From an uncultured Kiloniellales bacterium (GTDB lineage: Bacteria; Pseudomonadota; Alphaproteobacteria; Kiloniellales; JAKSDN01): a DNA stretch of 29,707 nt. A model generated the notes under the pieces. That model ran no database searches. It saw nothing but the letters and a program-made list of their open reading frames with translations, and was not told where the DNA came from. How positions within the stretch are numbered: position 1 is the first letter of the stretch; the number at the start of each line of letters is the position of its first letter. The stretch is from positions 1 through 29,707 of the forward strand of contig CAMYMY010000009.1 of the NCBI GenBank assembly GCA_947259625.1, given 5' to 3'. The translations under genes were made by a program, and so were the position numbers. Shown here piece by piece: positions 15,662-23,503 of the stretch.

Positions 15662-16438
15662 TCAGCGATTCTTCCACGCCGGCTTGCGCTTATCGACAAA
15701 GGCCTCCATGCCCTCCTTGCGGTCTTCCATTGCGAAAGAGGCGTGGAACATCCGGCGCTCGAACCTGATGCCCTCGGCCAGGGTCGTTTCGTAGGCCCGG
15801 TTGACCGCTTCCTTGGCCATCAAGACCGCCGGCCGCGACAGCGAGGCCACCTTGGCGGCCGCCTTCATGGCCTCGTCCATCAGCTTGGCCGCCGGTACGA
15901 CCCGCGCGACCAGTCCGGCGCGTTCGGCCTCCTCGGCATCCATCATGCGCCCGGTGAGACAGAGGTCCATGGCCTTTGCCTTGCCGACGGAACGGGTCAG
16001 CCGCTGGGTGCCGCCCGAGCCCGGGATGGTTCCGAGTGTGATCTCCGGTTGGCCGAACATGGCGTTGTCGGCGGCGATGATCATGTCGCACATCATGGCA
16101 ATCTCGCAGCCGCCGCCCAGCGCGTAGCCGGCCACCGCGGCAATCACCGGCTTGCGCGTCTCGGCCAGGCGCTCCCAGCCCTTGGTGATGAAGTCCTCGA
16201 GGTAGACCTGCATGAAGGTCTTGTCCTGCATCTCCTTGATGTCGGCACCGGCGGCAAAGGCCTTGTCCGAGCCGGTCAGCAGGATGCAGCCGATGCCGTC
16301 GTCGGCCTCGAAGGCGTCGAGCGCCTGAGCCAGCTCGTCGATCAGTGCGGCACAGAGCGCGTTGAGCGCCTGCGGCCGGTCGAGCGTGATCACGCCGACC
16401 CCGTCGCGGGTTTCAACCAAGATGTTCTCGTAGGCCAT
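15662..16438 (-). CDS. Enoyl-CoA hydratase
   Basis: Crotonase-fold enzyme that hydrates 2-enoyl-CoA to 3-hydroxyacyl-CoA in fatty acid beta-oxidation. It has 258 residues, the usual length for short-chain enoyl-CoA hydratases. FAAGADIKEM (61-70) and the GYALGGGCEIAMMCD block form the oxyanion hole. Both catalytic glutamates are present, Glu112 (GGGCE) and Glu132 (GQPEITLGTIPGSGGTQRL). The C-terminus MFHASFAMEDRKEGMEAFVDKRKPAW is typical of the FadB/EchA1 type. It lies 44 bases after the small secreted protein, probably in one operon with mutM. Confidence 0.94.
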   Translation of the reverse strand: MAYENILVETRDGVGVITLDRPQALNALCAALIDELAQALDAFEADDGIGCILLTGSDKAFAAGADIKEMQDKTFMQVYLEDFITKGWERLAETRKPVIAAVAGYALGGGCEIAMMCDMIIAADNAMFGQPEITLGTIPGSGGTQRLTRSVGKAKAMDLCLTGRMMDAEEAERAGLVARVVPAAKLMDEAMKAAAKVASLSRPAVLMAKEAVNRAYETTLAEGIRFERRMFHASFAMEDRKEGMEAFVDKRKPAWKNR

Positions 16439-16482
16439 GTGCCGTCGGTCCTCCAGATGTCGATTTGATGTATCCCGGGCCG

Positions 16483-16866
16483 CTATCGCGGCACCAGGGT
16501 GAAGCGCACGACGAGCGCGCCGCCGCCGTCCAGGAAATCCAGTGACAGGGTTTCGCCCTCGCGCCGGAACGCCGCGCCGCCGGCCGCCCTCCAGCCGAGC
16601 TGCGGCAGCGCTTGACGATAGAAGGCCAACACCGCCTCGCGCGTAACCCGGCCCTGGGCATAGGCCTCGACGATGCGCCCGTCCGGCTTGTCGAATACGA
16701 CGCCGGCGCCCTCGACCTCGGCCAAGCCGGGCATCAAGGGCAGGTCCTCGACCTCGGCAACGTAGCCCTGGGCCTGGGCGCGCGGCCCCGGCGCGGCGGG
16801 GCCGGCCAGGGCCAGCGCGGCGATCAGGGCAGCGAACAGGAATGTGCGGTGTCTTCCGGTCGGCAT
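16483..16866 (-). CDS. Small secreted protein of unknown function
   Basis: 127 residues that I do not recognise as a named family. Residues 1-32 look like a signal peptide (basic start, hydrophobic LFAALIAALALAG, cleavage near AQAQG). The mature part has a compact pattern: DLPLMPGL, GVVFDKPDGRIVEAYAQG, a helix EAVLAFYRQALPQLGWR, then FRREGETLSLDFLDGG and a final strand VVRFTLVP. It probably folds as one small alpha/beta domain in the periplasm. It sits 15 bases after mutM and 44 before the enoyl-CoA hydratase, so the three are likely co-transcribed. I recall similar proteins at this place in other alphaproteobacteria, but could not check. Confidence 0.78.
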   Translation of the reverse strand: MPTGRHRTFLFAALIAALALAGPAAPGPRAQAQGYVAEVEDLPLMPGLAEVEGAGVVFDKPDGRIVEAYAQGRVTREAVLAFYRQALPQLGWRAAGGAAFRREGETLSLDFLDGGGALVVRFTLVPR

Positions 16867-16881
16867 GCGGCTCTACCTACC

Positions 16882-17724
16882 TCACCGCTGGCGCCTCGGA
16901 CAATAGAAAGTCGAGCGGTTCGACTGGACCAGCCGGCGGATGCCGCCGCTTTCGGCCGGATCGCAGTCGCAGTCCGGACAGGCCTCCCCTGCATGGCCGT
17001 AGACCGCCCAGTGGTGCTGGAAGTAACCCAGCTCGCCGTCCGCCTGCACATAGTCGCGCAGGCTCGATCCGCCGGCCGCGATCGCCCGGTTCAGCACATC
17101 GCGGATGGCCGCGACCAGGCGTTCGGCCCGTCCGCCCCGCACCGTACGGGCCAGGCGCCGGGGCGACAGCCCGGCGAAGTAGAGCGCCTCGCAGGCATAG
17201 ATGTTACCGAGGCCGGCCACCACCTTCTGGTCGAGCAGCGCCGCCTTGATCGGCGTCCGCCTGCCGCTGAGCGCGGCGGCCAGCGCCGGCCCGTTGAAGG
17301 CGTTGCCCAGCGGCTCGGGGCCCAGATCGCGGAGCAGGCGATGCTGCCATAGGCGTCCTTCCTCGACCAGATCCATGACACCGAAGCGGCGCGCGTCGTT
17401 GAACCGGATCTGGTCGCCCGCCTCGGTGGTGAAGACGACGTGATCGTGCCGCTCGAGCGGCCGGCCCCGGCCGTTGGTCAGCACCATGCGCCCGGACATG
17501 CCGAGGTGGCAGAGCAGCACCTCGCCGCCATCGAGATGCGCCAGGATGTATTTGGCGCGCCGGCCGATGGACAGCACCCGGCGGCCCCGCAGACGCCCGG
17601 CGAAGTCGGCCGGCAGAGGAAAGCGCAGGCTTGCGCAGCGTTGCTCGACCTCGGCCAGCACCCGCCCTTCCAGCTTGGGGCGCAGGCCGCGCACGACCGT
17701 CTCGACTTCGGGCAGCTCGGGCAT
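16882..17724 (-). CDS. mutM: Formamidopyrimidine-DNA glycosylase, with altered zinc finger
   Basis: Removes 8-oxoguanine and formamidopyrimidines and nicks the abasic site. It has 280 residues and the mature N-terminus PELPEVETV with catalytic Pro2 and Glu3, Lys58 (RRAKYI), the H2TH region with LLDQKVVAGLGNIYACEAL (about 163-181) and the lesion-finger Arg270 (QSNRSTFYC). The C-terminal finger normally has CxxC and CxxC. Here the first pair is present (Cys249, Cys252, plus an extra Cys254), but the last pair reads CPRRQ: Cys275 is present and Arg278 replaces the fourth cysteine. It is first in an operon with the secreted protein and the enoyl-CoA hydratase, divergent from ubiE. Confidence 0.95.
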   Translation of the reverse strand: MPELPEVETVVRGLRPKLEGRVLAEVEQRCASLRFPLPADFAGRLRGRRVLSIGRRAKYILAHLDGGEVLLCHLGMSGRMVLTNGRGRPLERHDHVVFTTEAGDQIRFNDARRFGVMDLVEEGRLWQHRLLRDLGPEPLGNAFNGPALAAALSGRRTPIKAALLDQKVVAGLGNIYACEALYFAGLSPRRLARTVRGGRAERLVAAIRDVLNRAIAAGGSSLRDYVQADGELGYFQHHWAVYGHAGEACPDCDCDPAESGGIRRLVQSNRSTFYCPRRQR

Positions 17725-17762
17725 GAATATCTGGGCAGAAATCCGGGATAGAAGCGGGAGAC

Positions 17763-17792
17763 AGTATAGCGCGAGCCGGGGGCGCGCGCTAT
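17763..17792. promoter_or_regulatory. Palindrome in the mutM-ubiE divergent promoter region
   Basis: ATAGCGCG (17766-17773) and CGCGCTAT (17785-17792) form a perfect 8-base inverted repeat with an 11-base centre, inside the 77-base gap between mutM and ubiE. On the minus strand the left arm overlaps TATACT (17763-17768), a good -10 for mutM. On the plus strand TATGGT (17790-17795) lies six bases before the ubiE ATG. No good -35 is seen for either, so a regulator may assist. One site could control both genes. Confidence 0.45.
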
Positions 17793-17801
17793 GGTCCGCT
17801 C

Positions 17802-18611
17802 ATGACCTCCAGGACCTCCCGCGACACCCCGCCGCCCGACGAGTCCGCCGCCCGGCCGGAGCGGGCCGGCACCACGCATTTCGGCTTCGAGGAGATCGCG
17901 GAAGGGGACAAGGCGCCCCGTGTGCGTGGCGTATTTGAGAGTGTCTCCAACCGCTACGACCTCATGAACGACCTGATGTCGGGCGGCGTGCACCGGCTGT
18001 GGAAGGCGGCCATGATCGACTGGCTCGACCCGCGCCCGGGGCTGTCTCTGCTCGACGTGGCCGGCGGCACTGGGGACATCGCGCTGCGCGTGATCGAGCG
18101 GCTCGGCCCGGAGCGCTGCGGGTTGGCCGTGGTCTGCGACCTGACGCCCGACATGCTGGCGATCGGCCGCGACCGGGCGCTCGACCGGGGTGTTCTGGGC
18201 GGCATCCACTGGGTCTGCGGCAACGCCGAGGCCCTGCCCCTGCCGGACCGCTGCACGGACGCTTATACCATCGCCTTTGGGCTGAGGAACGTGACCCGGA
18301 TCGAGCCGGCGCTCGCCGAGGCGCGCCGGGTGCTCCGGCCCGGCGGCCGCTTTCTCTGCCTGGAGTTTAGTCGCGTCGTGCTGCCGATCTTGGCCCGGCT
18401 TTACGACCTCTACTCCTTCAACGTGCTGCCGGCCATGGGCGAGCTGGTTACGGGCGACCGCGACGCTTACCGCTATTTGGTCGAGAGCATTCGCCGGTTT
18501 CCGGCCCAGGACGAGTTGGCCGCGATGATGTGGGCGGCCGGCCTCGAGCAAGTGCGCTATCGTAACCTGACCGGCGGCGTGGCCGCCCTGCATTCGGCCT
18601 GGCGCCTTTGA
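17802..18611 (+). CDS. ubiE: Ubiquinone/menaquinone C-methyltransferase UbiE
   Basis: SAM-dependent C-methyltransferase of ubiquinone synthesis (2-methoxy-6-polyprenyl-benzoquinol step). It has 269 residues. The family start THFGFEEIAEGDKAPRVRGVFESVSNRYDLMNDLMSGG is followed by SAM motif I LLDVAGGTGDIA (83-94), DLTPDMLAIGR, GNAEALPLPD, the UbiE signature FGLRNV, and RRVLRPGGRFLCLEFS. About 24 poorly conserved residues precede the family start, so a later start cannot be excluded. No ribosome site precedes the ATG. Its TGA overlaps the ubiB ATG by one base, implying translational coupling in the same pathway. Confidence 0.96.
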   Translation: MTSRTSRDTPPPDESAARPERAGTTHFGFEEIAEGDKAPRVRGVFESVSNRYDLMNDLMSGGVHRLWKAAMIDWLDPRPGLSLLDVAGGTGDIALRVIERLGPERCGLAVVCDLTPDMLAIGRDRALDRGVLGGIHWVCGNAEALPLPDRCTDAYTIAFGLRNVTRIEPALAEARRVLRPGGRFLCLEFSRVVLPILARLYDLYSFNVLPAMGELVTGDRDAYRYLVESIRRFPAQDELAAMMWAAGLEQVRYRNLTGGVAALHSAWRL

Positions 18612-20191
18612 TGGAGCGCGCCGGATTGGCTCCGGGCCTGCTGCGCCCGCTGCGCCTGGCCTGGCGCCTGCTGGCGATCGCGCGCAGCCTGGCGCGCCAC
18701 GACGCCCTGGCGCCCCTGGAGGAGGCCGGAATCGCACCGGGAGTGGTCTGGCTGGCCCGCCTGGTTTCGCGCTCCCGGGCCGAAGGCCGCCCGGGCCAGA
18801 AGGTGGCCCGGGCGCTGACCGAGCTCGGTCCGAGCTTCATCAAGCTGGGCCAGTTCCTGTCGACCCGGGCCGACCTGCTTGGCGAGCAGCTGGCCGCCGA
18901 CCTCTCGGAGTTGCAGGACCGCCTGCCGCCCTTTCCCAGCGCGCAGGCGCGGCGCACCATCGAAGCGGAGCTCGGACGCCCGGTCGAGGAGCTCTTCGCC
19001 AGCTTTGACGACACGCCGGTCTCCGCGGCCTCGATCGCCCAAGTGCACTTCGCGGTGACCCCGGCGAGCGAGGGCCAGGCAAGCGAGGATGTCGCGGTCA
19101 AGGTACTGCGGCCGGGTATCGAGCGCGCATTCGCCCGCGACCTCGAGCTGTTCTACGCCCTTGCCGCCTTGGCCGAACGTGCCCAGCCCAAGCTGCGCCG
19201 CTTCAAGCCGGTCGAGGTGGTCGGCGTCTTCGAGGCAACGGTCAAGATCGAGATGGACCTGCGCATGGAGGCGGCGGCCGCCTCCGAGCTGGCCGGCAAT
19301 TTCGCCGGCGACCCCAGCTACTGGGTGCCGCAGGTCGACTGGCAGCGTTCGTCGCGCCGGGTGCTGACCGCAGGCCAACTCACCGGCATTCCGCTCGACG
19401 ACCGCGATGCCCTGCTCGCCGCCGGTCACGACCTCGAGGAGGTCCTGACCAAGGCGGCGACGGTCTTCTTTAAGCAGGTGTTTCGCGACGGCTTTTTTCA
19501 CGGCGACCAGCACCCCGGCAATATGTCGGTCGACCGGGAGGGCAACATCGTCGCCGTGGACTTCGGCATCATGGGCCGGCTCGACCGCAGGACGCGCCGC
19601 TATCTAGCCGACATGCTGCTCGCCACGCTGGCGCGCGACTACCGGCGCCTGGCCGAGGTGCACGTCGAGGCCGGCTACCTGCCGCCGGGCGAGGCGCTCG
19701 ACACCTTCGCCCAGGCGCTGCGCTCGGTCTGCGAACCGATCTTCGGGCGGTCGCTCAACGACATCTCTTTCGCGCGCCTGCTGGCCCAGCTGCTGCAGCT
19801 CACCGAATCCTTCAACATGCCAGTGCAGCCCCAGCTCCTGCTGCTGCAAAAGAACATGCTGATGGCCGAGGGCGTGAGCCGACGGCTCGACCCCACGCTC
19901 AACATCTGGTTGCTCGCCCAGCCGTTGATCGAAGATTGGATGCGCGAGAACCGCGGCCCGGAGGCCCGTCTGCGCGACGCCGGCCAGGACCTCGCACGCA
20001 CGCTCGAGCGCCTGCCGGGGACACTGGCCGACCTGGAGCGGGCCGCCGCCGACCTAGCCACGGAGGGCCTCAAGCTGCACCCGGCGACGATCAAGGCCTT
20101 TGGCGCGGAGCGCAACGGCGACGGCGCCTCGCGTTGGGCGCTTTGGATCGCCCTGGCGGCGCTCGCGGTTGCCGTCGCCGCCGTCCTGTAA
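18611..20191 (+). CDS. ubiB: Ubiquinone biosynthesis protein kinase-like UbiB
   Basis: Atypical kinase/ATPase of the ABC1/ADCK family needed for ubiquinone synthesis. It has 526 residues. The family KxGQ motif is in FIKLGQFLSTRADLL (Lys78-Gln81), the alanine-rich loop is SAASIAQVHFA (138-148), a VAVKVLRPG lysine is at about 164, and the catalytic and metal motifs HGDQHPGNM and VDFGIMGRLD are present. Two short C-terminal hydrophobic helices (LWIALAALAVAVAAV) anchor it in the membrane. The frame is open to a TTG at 18608, but the ATG at 18611 overlaps the ubiE stop and is preferred. No missing motif was noticed. Confidence 0.96.
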   Translation: MERAGLAPGLLRPLRLAWRLLAIARSLARHDALAPLEEAGIAPGVVWLARLVSRSRAEGRPGQKVARALTELGPSFIKLGQFLSTRADLLGEQLAADLSELQDRLPPFPSAQARRTIEAELGRPVEELFASFDDTPVSAASIAQVHFAVTPASEGQASEDVAVKVLRPGIERAFARDLELFYALAALAERAQPKLRRFKPVEVVGVFEATVKIEMDLRMEAAAASELAGNFAGDPSYWVPQVDWQRSSRRVLTAGQLTGIPLDDRDALLAAGHDLEEVLTKAATVFFKQVFRDGFFHGDQHPGNMSVDREGNIVAVDFGIMGRLDRRTRRYLADMLLATLARDYRRLAEVHVEAGYLPPGEALDTFAQALRSVCEPIFGRSLNDISFARLLAQLLQLTESFNMPVQPQLLLLQKNMLMAEGVSRRLDPTLNIWLLAQPLIEDWMRENRGPEARLRDAGQDLARTLERLPGTLADLERAAADLATEGLKLHPATIKAFGAERNGDGASRWALWIALAALAVAVAAVL

Positions 20192-20280
20192 TATCGGGAA
20201 CGGCCTTGCGCGCTTGCCACGGCGAGGCCGCCAGCTTAGGTTATCTACGGTGAAGTCACGTGAAATTTGGCAATTTACCT

Positions 20281-21501
20281 ATGTTGGCGGGAAAACGCAT
20301 ACTCCTCATCATCTCGGGCGGCATCGCGGCCTACAAGTGCCTCGAGCTGATCCGCCGTCTGCGCGAGATGGGCGCTGCGGTTCGCTGCATCCTGACCAAG
20401 GCCGGCGGCCAGTTCGTCACGCCGCTGTCGGTTTCCGCGCTCAGCGAGGATAAGGTCTACGGCGAGCTCTTCTCGCTGACCGACGAGGCCGAGATGGGCC
20501 ACATCCAGCTGTCGCGCGATGCCGACCTACTGGTCGTGGCGCCGGCCACCGCCGACCTTTTGGCCAGGATGGCGACCGGCCGAGCCGACGACCTGGCCTC
20601 GACCGCGCTGCTCGCGACCGACAAGCCGGTCCTGGTGGCGCCGGCCATGAACGTGCGCATGTGGGAACACGCGGCGACCAAGGCGAACATGGCGCTCCTG
20701 GTCGAACGCGGCGTGATGACTGTCGGCCCCAACGAGGGCGAGATGGCCTGCGGCGAATACGGCCTTGGGCGCATGGCCGAGGCGGCCGAGATCCTGACCG
20801 CCATCGAGGCGTACTTCGGTACCGACGCGCCGCTCAGCGGGCGCCGTGCGCTGGTCACCAGCGGCCCCACGGTCGAGGCGATCGACCCGGTACGCTACCT
20901 CGCCAACCGCTCCTCCGGCCGGCAGGGCCACGCGATCGCCCAGGCGCTCGCCCGCCTGGGGGCGGCGACCACGCTGGTTTCCGGACCGACGCGCCTCGAC
21001 GACCCGCCGGGCGTCCAGGTGGTCGCCGTCGAGTCGGCCGAGGAGATGCTGGCCGCATGCCAGGCGGCGCTGCCGGTCGAGGTGGCGGTCTGCGCCGCGG
21101 CGGTCTCCGACTGGCGGGTCGAGACGCAAAGCGGGCAGAAGCTCAAGAAGAACGGCGGCGCGCCGCCGCAGATCGAGCTGGCGGTCAATCCGGACATCCT
21201 GGCGAACCTGTCGGCGGCCGGCAACCAAAGGCCGCGCCTGGTGGTAGGCTTCGCGGCGGAAACCGAGAAAGTCGTCGCGCACGCCAAGGCAAAGCTGAAG
21301 TCCAAGGGCTGCGACTGGATCCTGGCCAACGATGTCTCGCCCGGCACCGGAACCTTCGGTGGCGCGGACAACCTGATCCACTTAATCGACGGGTCGGTGG
21401 TCGAGGACTGGCCGCGCATGACCAAGCAGGAAGTCGCCGAACGTCTGGCCCGGCGGATCGCCGGCACCCTGGACACGGCGCCCGGAGATGGCGGAGCATG
21501 A
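20281..21501 (+). CDS. coaBC: Bifunctional phosphopantothenoylcysteine decarboxylase/synthetase CoaBC
   Basis: Two coenzyme A synthesis steps: CoaB joins cysteine to 4'-phosphopantothenate and CoaC decarboxylates the product using FMN. It has 406 residues, as in E. coli. The CoaC domain (1-180) has GGIAAYKC, catalytic His74 (GHIQLSRDADL), PAMNVRMW (121-128) and Cys157 in GEMACGEYGLGRM. The CoaB domain (about 186-400) has LVTSGPTVEAIDPVRYLANRSSG, the KKNGG lysine loop and VGFAAET. A GTG at 20260 in the same frame is an alternative start; the ATG at 20281 matches the family length. Its TGA overlaps the dut ATG by four bases. Confidence 0.95.
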   Translation: MLAGKRILLIISGGIAAYKCLELIRRLREMGAAVRCILTKAGGQFVTPLSVSALSEDKVYGELFSLTDEAEMGHIQLSRDADLLVVAPATADLLARMATGRADDLASTALLATDKPVLVAPAMNVRMWEHAATKANMALLVERGVMTVGPNEGEMACGEYGLGRMAEAAEILTAIEAYFGTDAPLSGRRALVTSGPTVEAIDPVRYLANRSSGRQGHAIAQALARLGAATTLVSGPTRLDDPPGVQVVAVESAEEMLAACQAALPVEVAVCAAAVSDWRVETQSGQKLKKNGGAPPQIELAVNPDILANLSAAGNQRPRLVVGFAAETEKVVAHAKAKLKSKGCDWILANDVSPGTGTFGGADNLIHLIDGSVVEDWPRMTKQEVAERLARRIAGTLDTAPGDGGA

Positions 21502-21986
21502 CACCGATCGAGGTCGCCGTCCGGCGCCTGCCGCACGCCGTGGACCTGGACTTGCCGGCCTATGCGACGCCGGAGAGCGCAGGGATGGACCTGCTGGCGG
21601 CGGTCGAGGCCGAGGTCGTGCTGCAGCCCGGCGAACGGCGGCTGGTCCCGAGCGGCCTGGCCATCGCGCTGCCGGCCGGCTACGAGGCGCAGGTCCGACC
21701 GCGCTCCGGCCTCGCGCTCAAGCACGGCGTGACGGTCCTCAACGCGCCGGGAACGGTCGACGCCGACTATCGCGGCGAAGTCGGAGTCGTCCTGGTCAAC
21801 CTCGGCCAGGAGCCCTTCGTCGTGACCCGCGGCAGCCGGATCGCCCAACTGGTCGTGGCCGCCGTCGGCCGGGCGGTTTGGCGTCCGACCGAGGCCCTGG
21901 AGCAAAGCGTGCGGGGCGCCGGAGGGTTCGGCTCGACGGGACTGGACGACGCGCGCGTCGGCCCGGGTAAAGGCGCGGCGGAGTAG
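21498..21986 (+). CDS. dut: Deoxyuridine 5'-triphosphate nucleotidohydrolase (dUTPase)
   Basis: Trimeric enzyme that hydrolyses dUTP to dUMP, keeping uracil out of DNA and feeding dTMP synthesis. It has 162 residues and all five motifs: I SAGMDLLA (28-34), II PRSGLALKHG (68-77), III GTVDADYRGEVGV (85-97) with the catalytic aspartate, IV RGSRIAQLVV (111-120) and V RGAGGFGSTG (139-148). GGAG lies just before the ATG, which overlaps the coaBC stop as ATGA. The coaBC-dut pairing is common in proteobacteria. Confidence 0.97.
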   Translation: MTPIEVAVRRLPHAVDLDLPAYATPESAGMDLLAAVEAEVVLQPGERRLVPSGLAIALPAGYEAQVRPRSGLALKHGVTVLNAPGTVDADYRGEVGVVLVNLGQEPFVVTRGSRIAQLVVAAVGRAVWRPTEALEQSVRGAGGFGSTGLDDARVGPGKGAAE

Positions 21987-21993
21987 CCGGGCC

Positions 21994-22449
21994 ATGCTGA
22001 GGCTGTCGAGGAAACTGCTGTTCGCCATCGAGGCGGTGGTCGACATCGCCTACAACGCCGGGCCCTCGCCGGTGCGCTCCACCGAGATCTCGCGCCGCCA
22101 GGGCATCCCGCGGCGCTACCTCGAACAGGTGCTCCAACAGCTCGTGCACCAGGGCATCCTGTCCGGGCAGCGCGGTCCGCGCGGTGGCTACCGCCTGGCG
22201 CGGGAACGACGTCGTATCACGATCGGCGAGATCATACGCGTCGTGCGCAACGTGGAGGGCGCGAGCGATCCGGCCGGCGAACCCGACGGCTCGGAGATCG
22301 GCATCAAGGTCGTGCGGCCGATCTGGATCGAGATGCAGCGCGAGATGATGGCGCGCCTCGATTCCCTCACCATAGAGGACCTCTGCGAGAGGGCGCGCGA
22401 GCAGAAGGTGCCCCGAAAGCTCGCGGGGGTGCCCGACTTCAGCATCTGA
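21994..22449 (+). CDS. Rrf2-family transcriptional regulator without iron-sulfur cysteines
   Basis: Winged-helix DNA-binding regulator, 151 residues. The N-terminal part is typical of Rrf2: LSRKLLFAIEAVVDIAYN, the recognition region EISRRQGIPRRYLEQVLQQLVHQGILSGQRGPRGGYRLAR (31-70), then ITIGEIIRVVRNVEG. The three cysteines that hold the cluster in IscR and NsrR are absent; the only cysteine is Cys131 near the end. It is therefore more like CymR, the Rrf2 regulator of cysteine metabolism in Bacillus, and it lies directly upstream of a cysteine synthase gene. It starts seven bases after dut. Control of the next genes is inferred. Confidence 0.9.
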   Translation: MLRLSRKLLFAIEAVVDIAYNAGPSPVRSTEISRRQGIPRRYLEQVLQQLVHQGILSGQRGPRGGYRLARERRRITIGEIIRVVRNVEGASDPAGEPDGSEIGIKVVRPIWIEMQREMMARLDSLTIEDLCERAREQKVPRKLAGVPDFSI

Positions 22450-22458
22450 CGGCCGGGG

Positions 22459-22476
22459 CGGCGCGCGGCGGCGCCG
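22459..22476. repeat. Hairpin between the Rrf2 gene and cysK
   Basis: CGGCGC (22459-22464), six-base centre, GCGCCG (22471-22476), starting ten bases after the Rrf2 stop. No T-run follows. Further on, TGGATCCA (22540-22547) is an eight-base palindrome just before the cysK ribosome site GGGAGG and could be an operator. No clear sigma-70 pair is seen in this 112-base gap. Confidence 0.35.
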
Positions 22477-22561
22477 GTTGATCCCGCACCCGGCCGGCAG
22501 CCGACCCTTGTTGGGATCGCGTTGATGGTCTTGTTTGACTGGATCCAAGGGAGGTACTTCG

Positions 22562-23490
22562 ATGGACAGCACCGTGTCGACGACTGGCGAGTTTCGCGGC
22601 CGTGTCTACGACGACGTTTTGGGCACCATCGGTGCAACGCCCCTGGTGCGCCTGAACAAGCTGATGCAGCGCCATGCCAGCAAGGCGGAGATCCTGGGCA
22701 AGTGCGAGTTCTTCAATCCGCTCGGCTCGGTGAAGGACCGGATCGGCCTCGCCATGATCGAGGCGCTCGAGGCCGAGGGCCGGATCGGCCCCGATACCAC
22801 GATCATCGAGCCGACCAGCGGCAACACCGGCATCGCGCTCGCTTTCGTCTGCGCGGCCAAGGGCTATCGCCTGACCCTCACCATGCCCGACACGATGTCC
22901 GTGGAGCGGCGCAAGATGCTGCAGATCCTGGACGTCGACCTGCCAGGGCGGAGGCCCTGTTGCAGGAGTTGCCCGACGCCGTGATGCCCCAGCAGTTCGC
23001 CAACCCGGCCAACCCGGCGGTGCACCGCGAAACCACCGCCGAGGAGATCTGGAAGGACACCGCCGGGCAGGTCGACGTGGTGATTTCCGGCGTCGGCACC
23101 GGCGGTACCCTGACCGGCATCGGCCAAGTGCTCAAGGCGCGCAAGGCCGGAGTGGAGATGATCGCCGTCGAACCCGAGGACAGCCCGGTCCTGTCCGGCG
23201 GTGAGCCGGGACCGCACAAGATCCAGGGCATCGGCGCGGGCTTCGTGCCCGAGGTGCTGGATACCGGCCTGATCGACGAGGTGCTGCGCATCGCCAACGA
23301 CACCGCGATCGCGGTCGCGCGCGAGGCCGCGAGCCTCGAAGGCTTGCCGGTCGGCATCTCCTCGGGGGCAGCTCTCGCCGCGGCACTCGAGGTCGGGGTC
23401 CGGCCCGAGAAGGCGGGCAAAACGATCGTGGCCGTGCTACCGTCCTTCGCCGAGCGCTATCTTTCGACCGACCTTTTCGAGGGCGATTAG
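22562..23490 (+). pseudogene. cysK: Cysteine synthase A, disrupted by an internal deletion with frameshift
   Basis: PLP enzyme making cysteine from O-acetylserine and sulfide, here broken. The first frame (ATG 22562, ribosome site GGGAGG) has IGATPLVRLNKL, the PLP lysine Lys58 in NPLGSVKDRIG, TSGNTGIALAF and MPDTMSVERRKMLQILDVDL. From about 22943 the homology goes on in another frame: AEALLQELPDAVMPQQFANPANPAVHRETT, GTGGTLTGIGQVLK, GPHKIQGIGAGFVPEVLD, GISSGAALAAAL and PSFAERYLSTDLF. The usual loop between them (VLTxGxKGMxGAV) is missing. About 40 bases (3n+1) appear lost. All other domains are intact and undecayed, so the event is recent or an assembly error. Confidence 0.88.
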
Positions 23491-23503
23491 GGACCCGGAA
23501 GCC

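Noticed and set aside
15640..15662. Intrinsic terminator on the plus strand (GGCC-rich stem plus T6)
   Set aside because: No plus-strand gene precedes it, and on the minus strand the run is A rather than T; the stem is also imperfect.
22940..22950. Programmed frameshift or intein in cysK
   Set aside because: Conserved residues are missing rather than inserted, and no recoding signal is seen.
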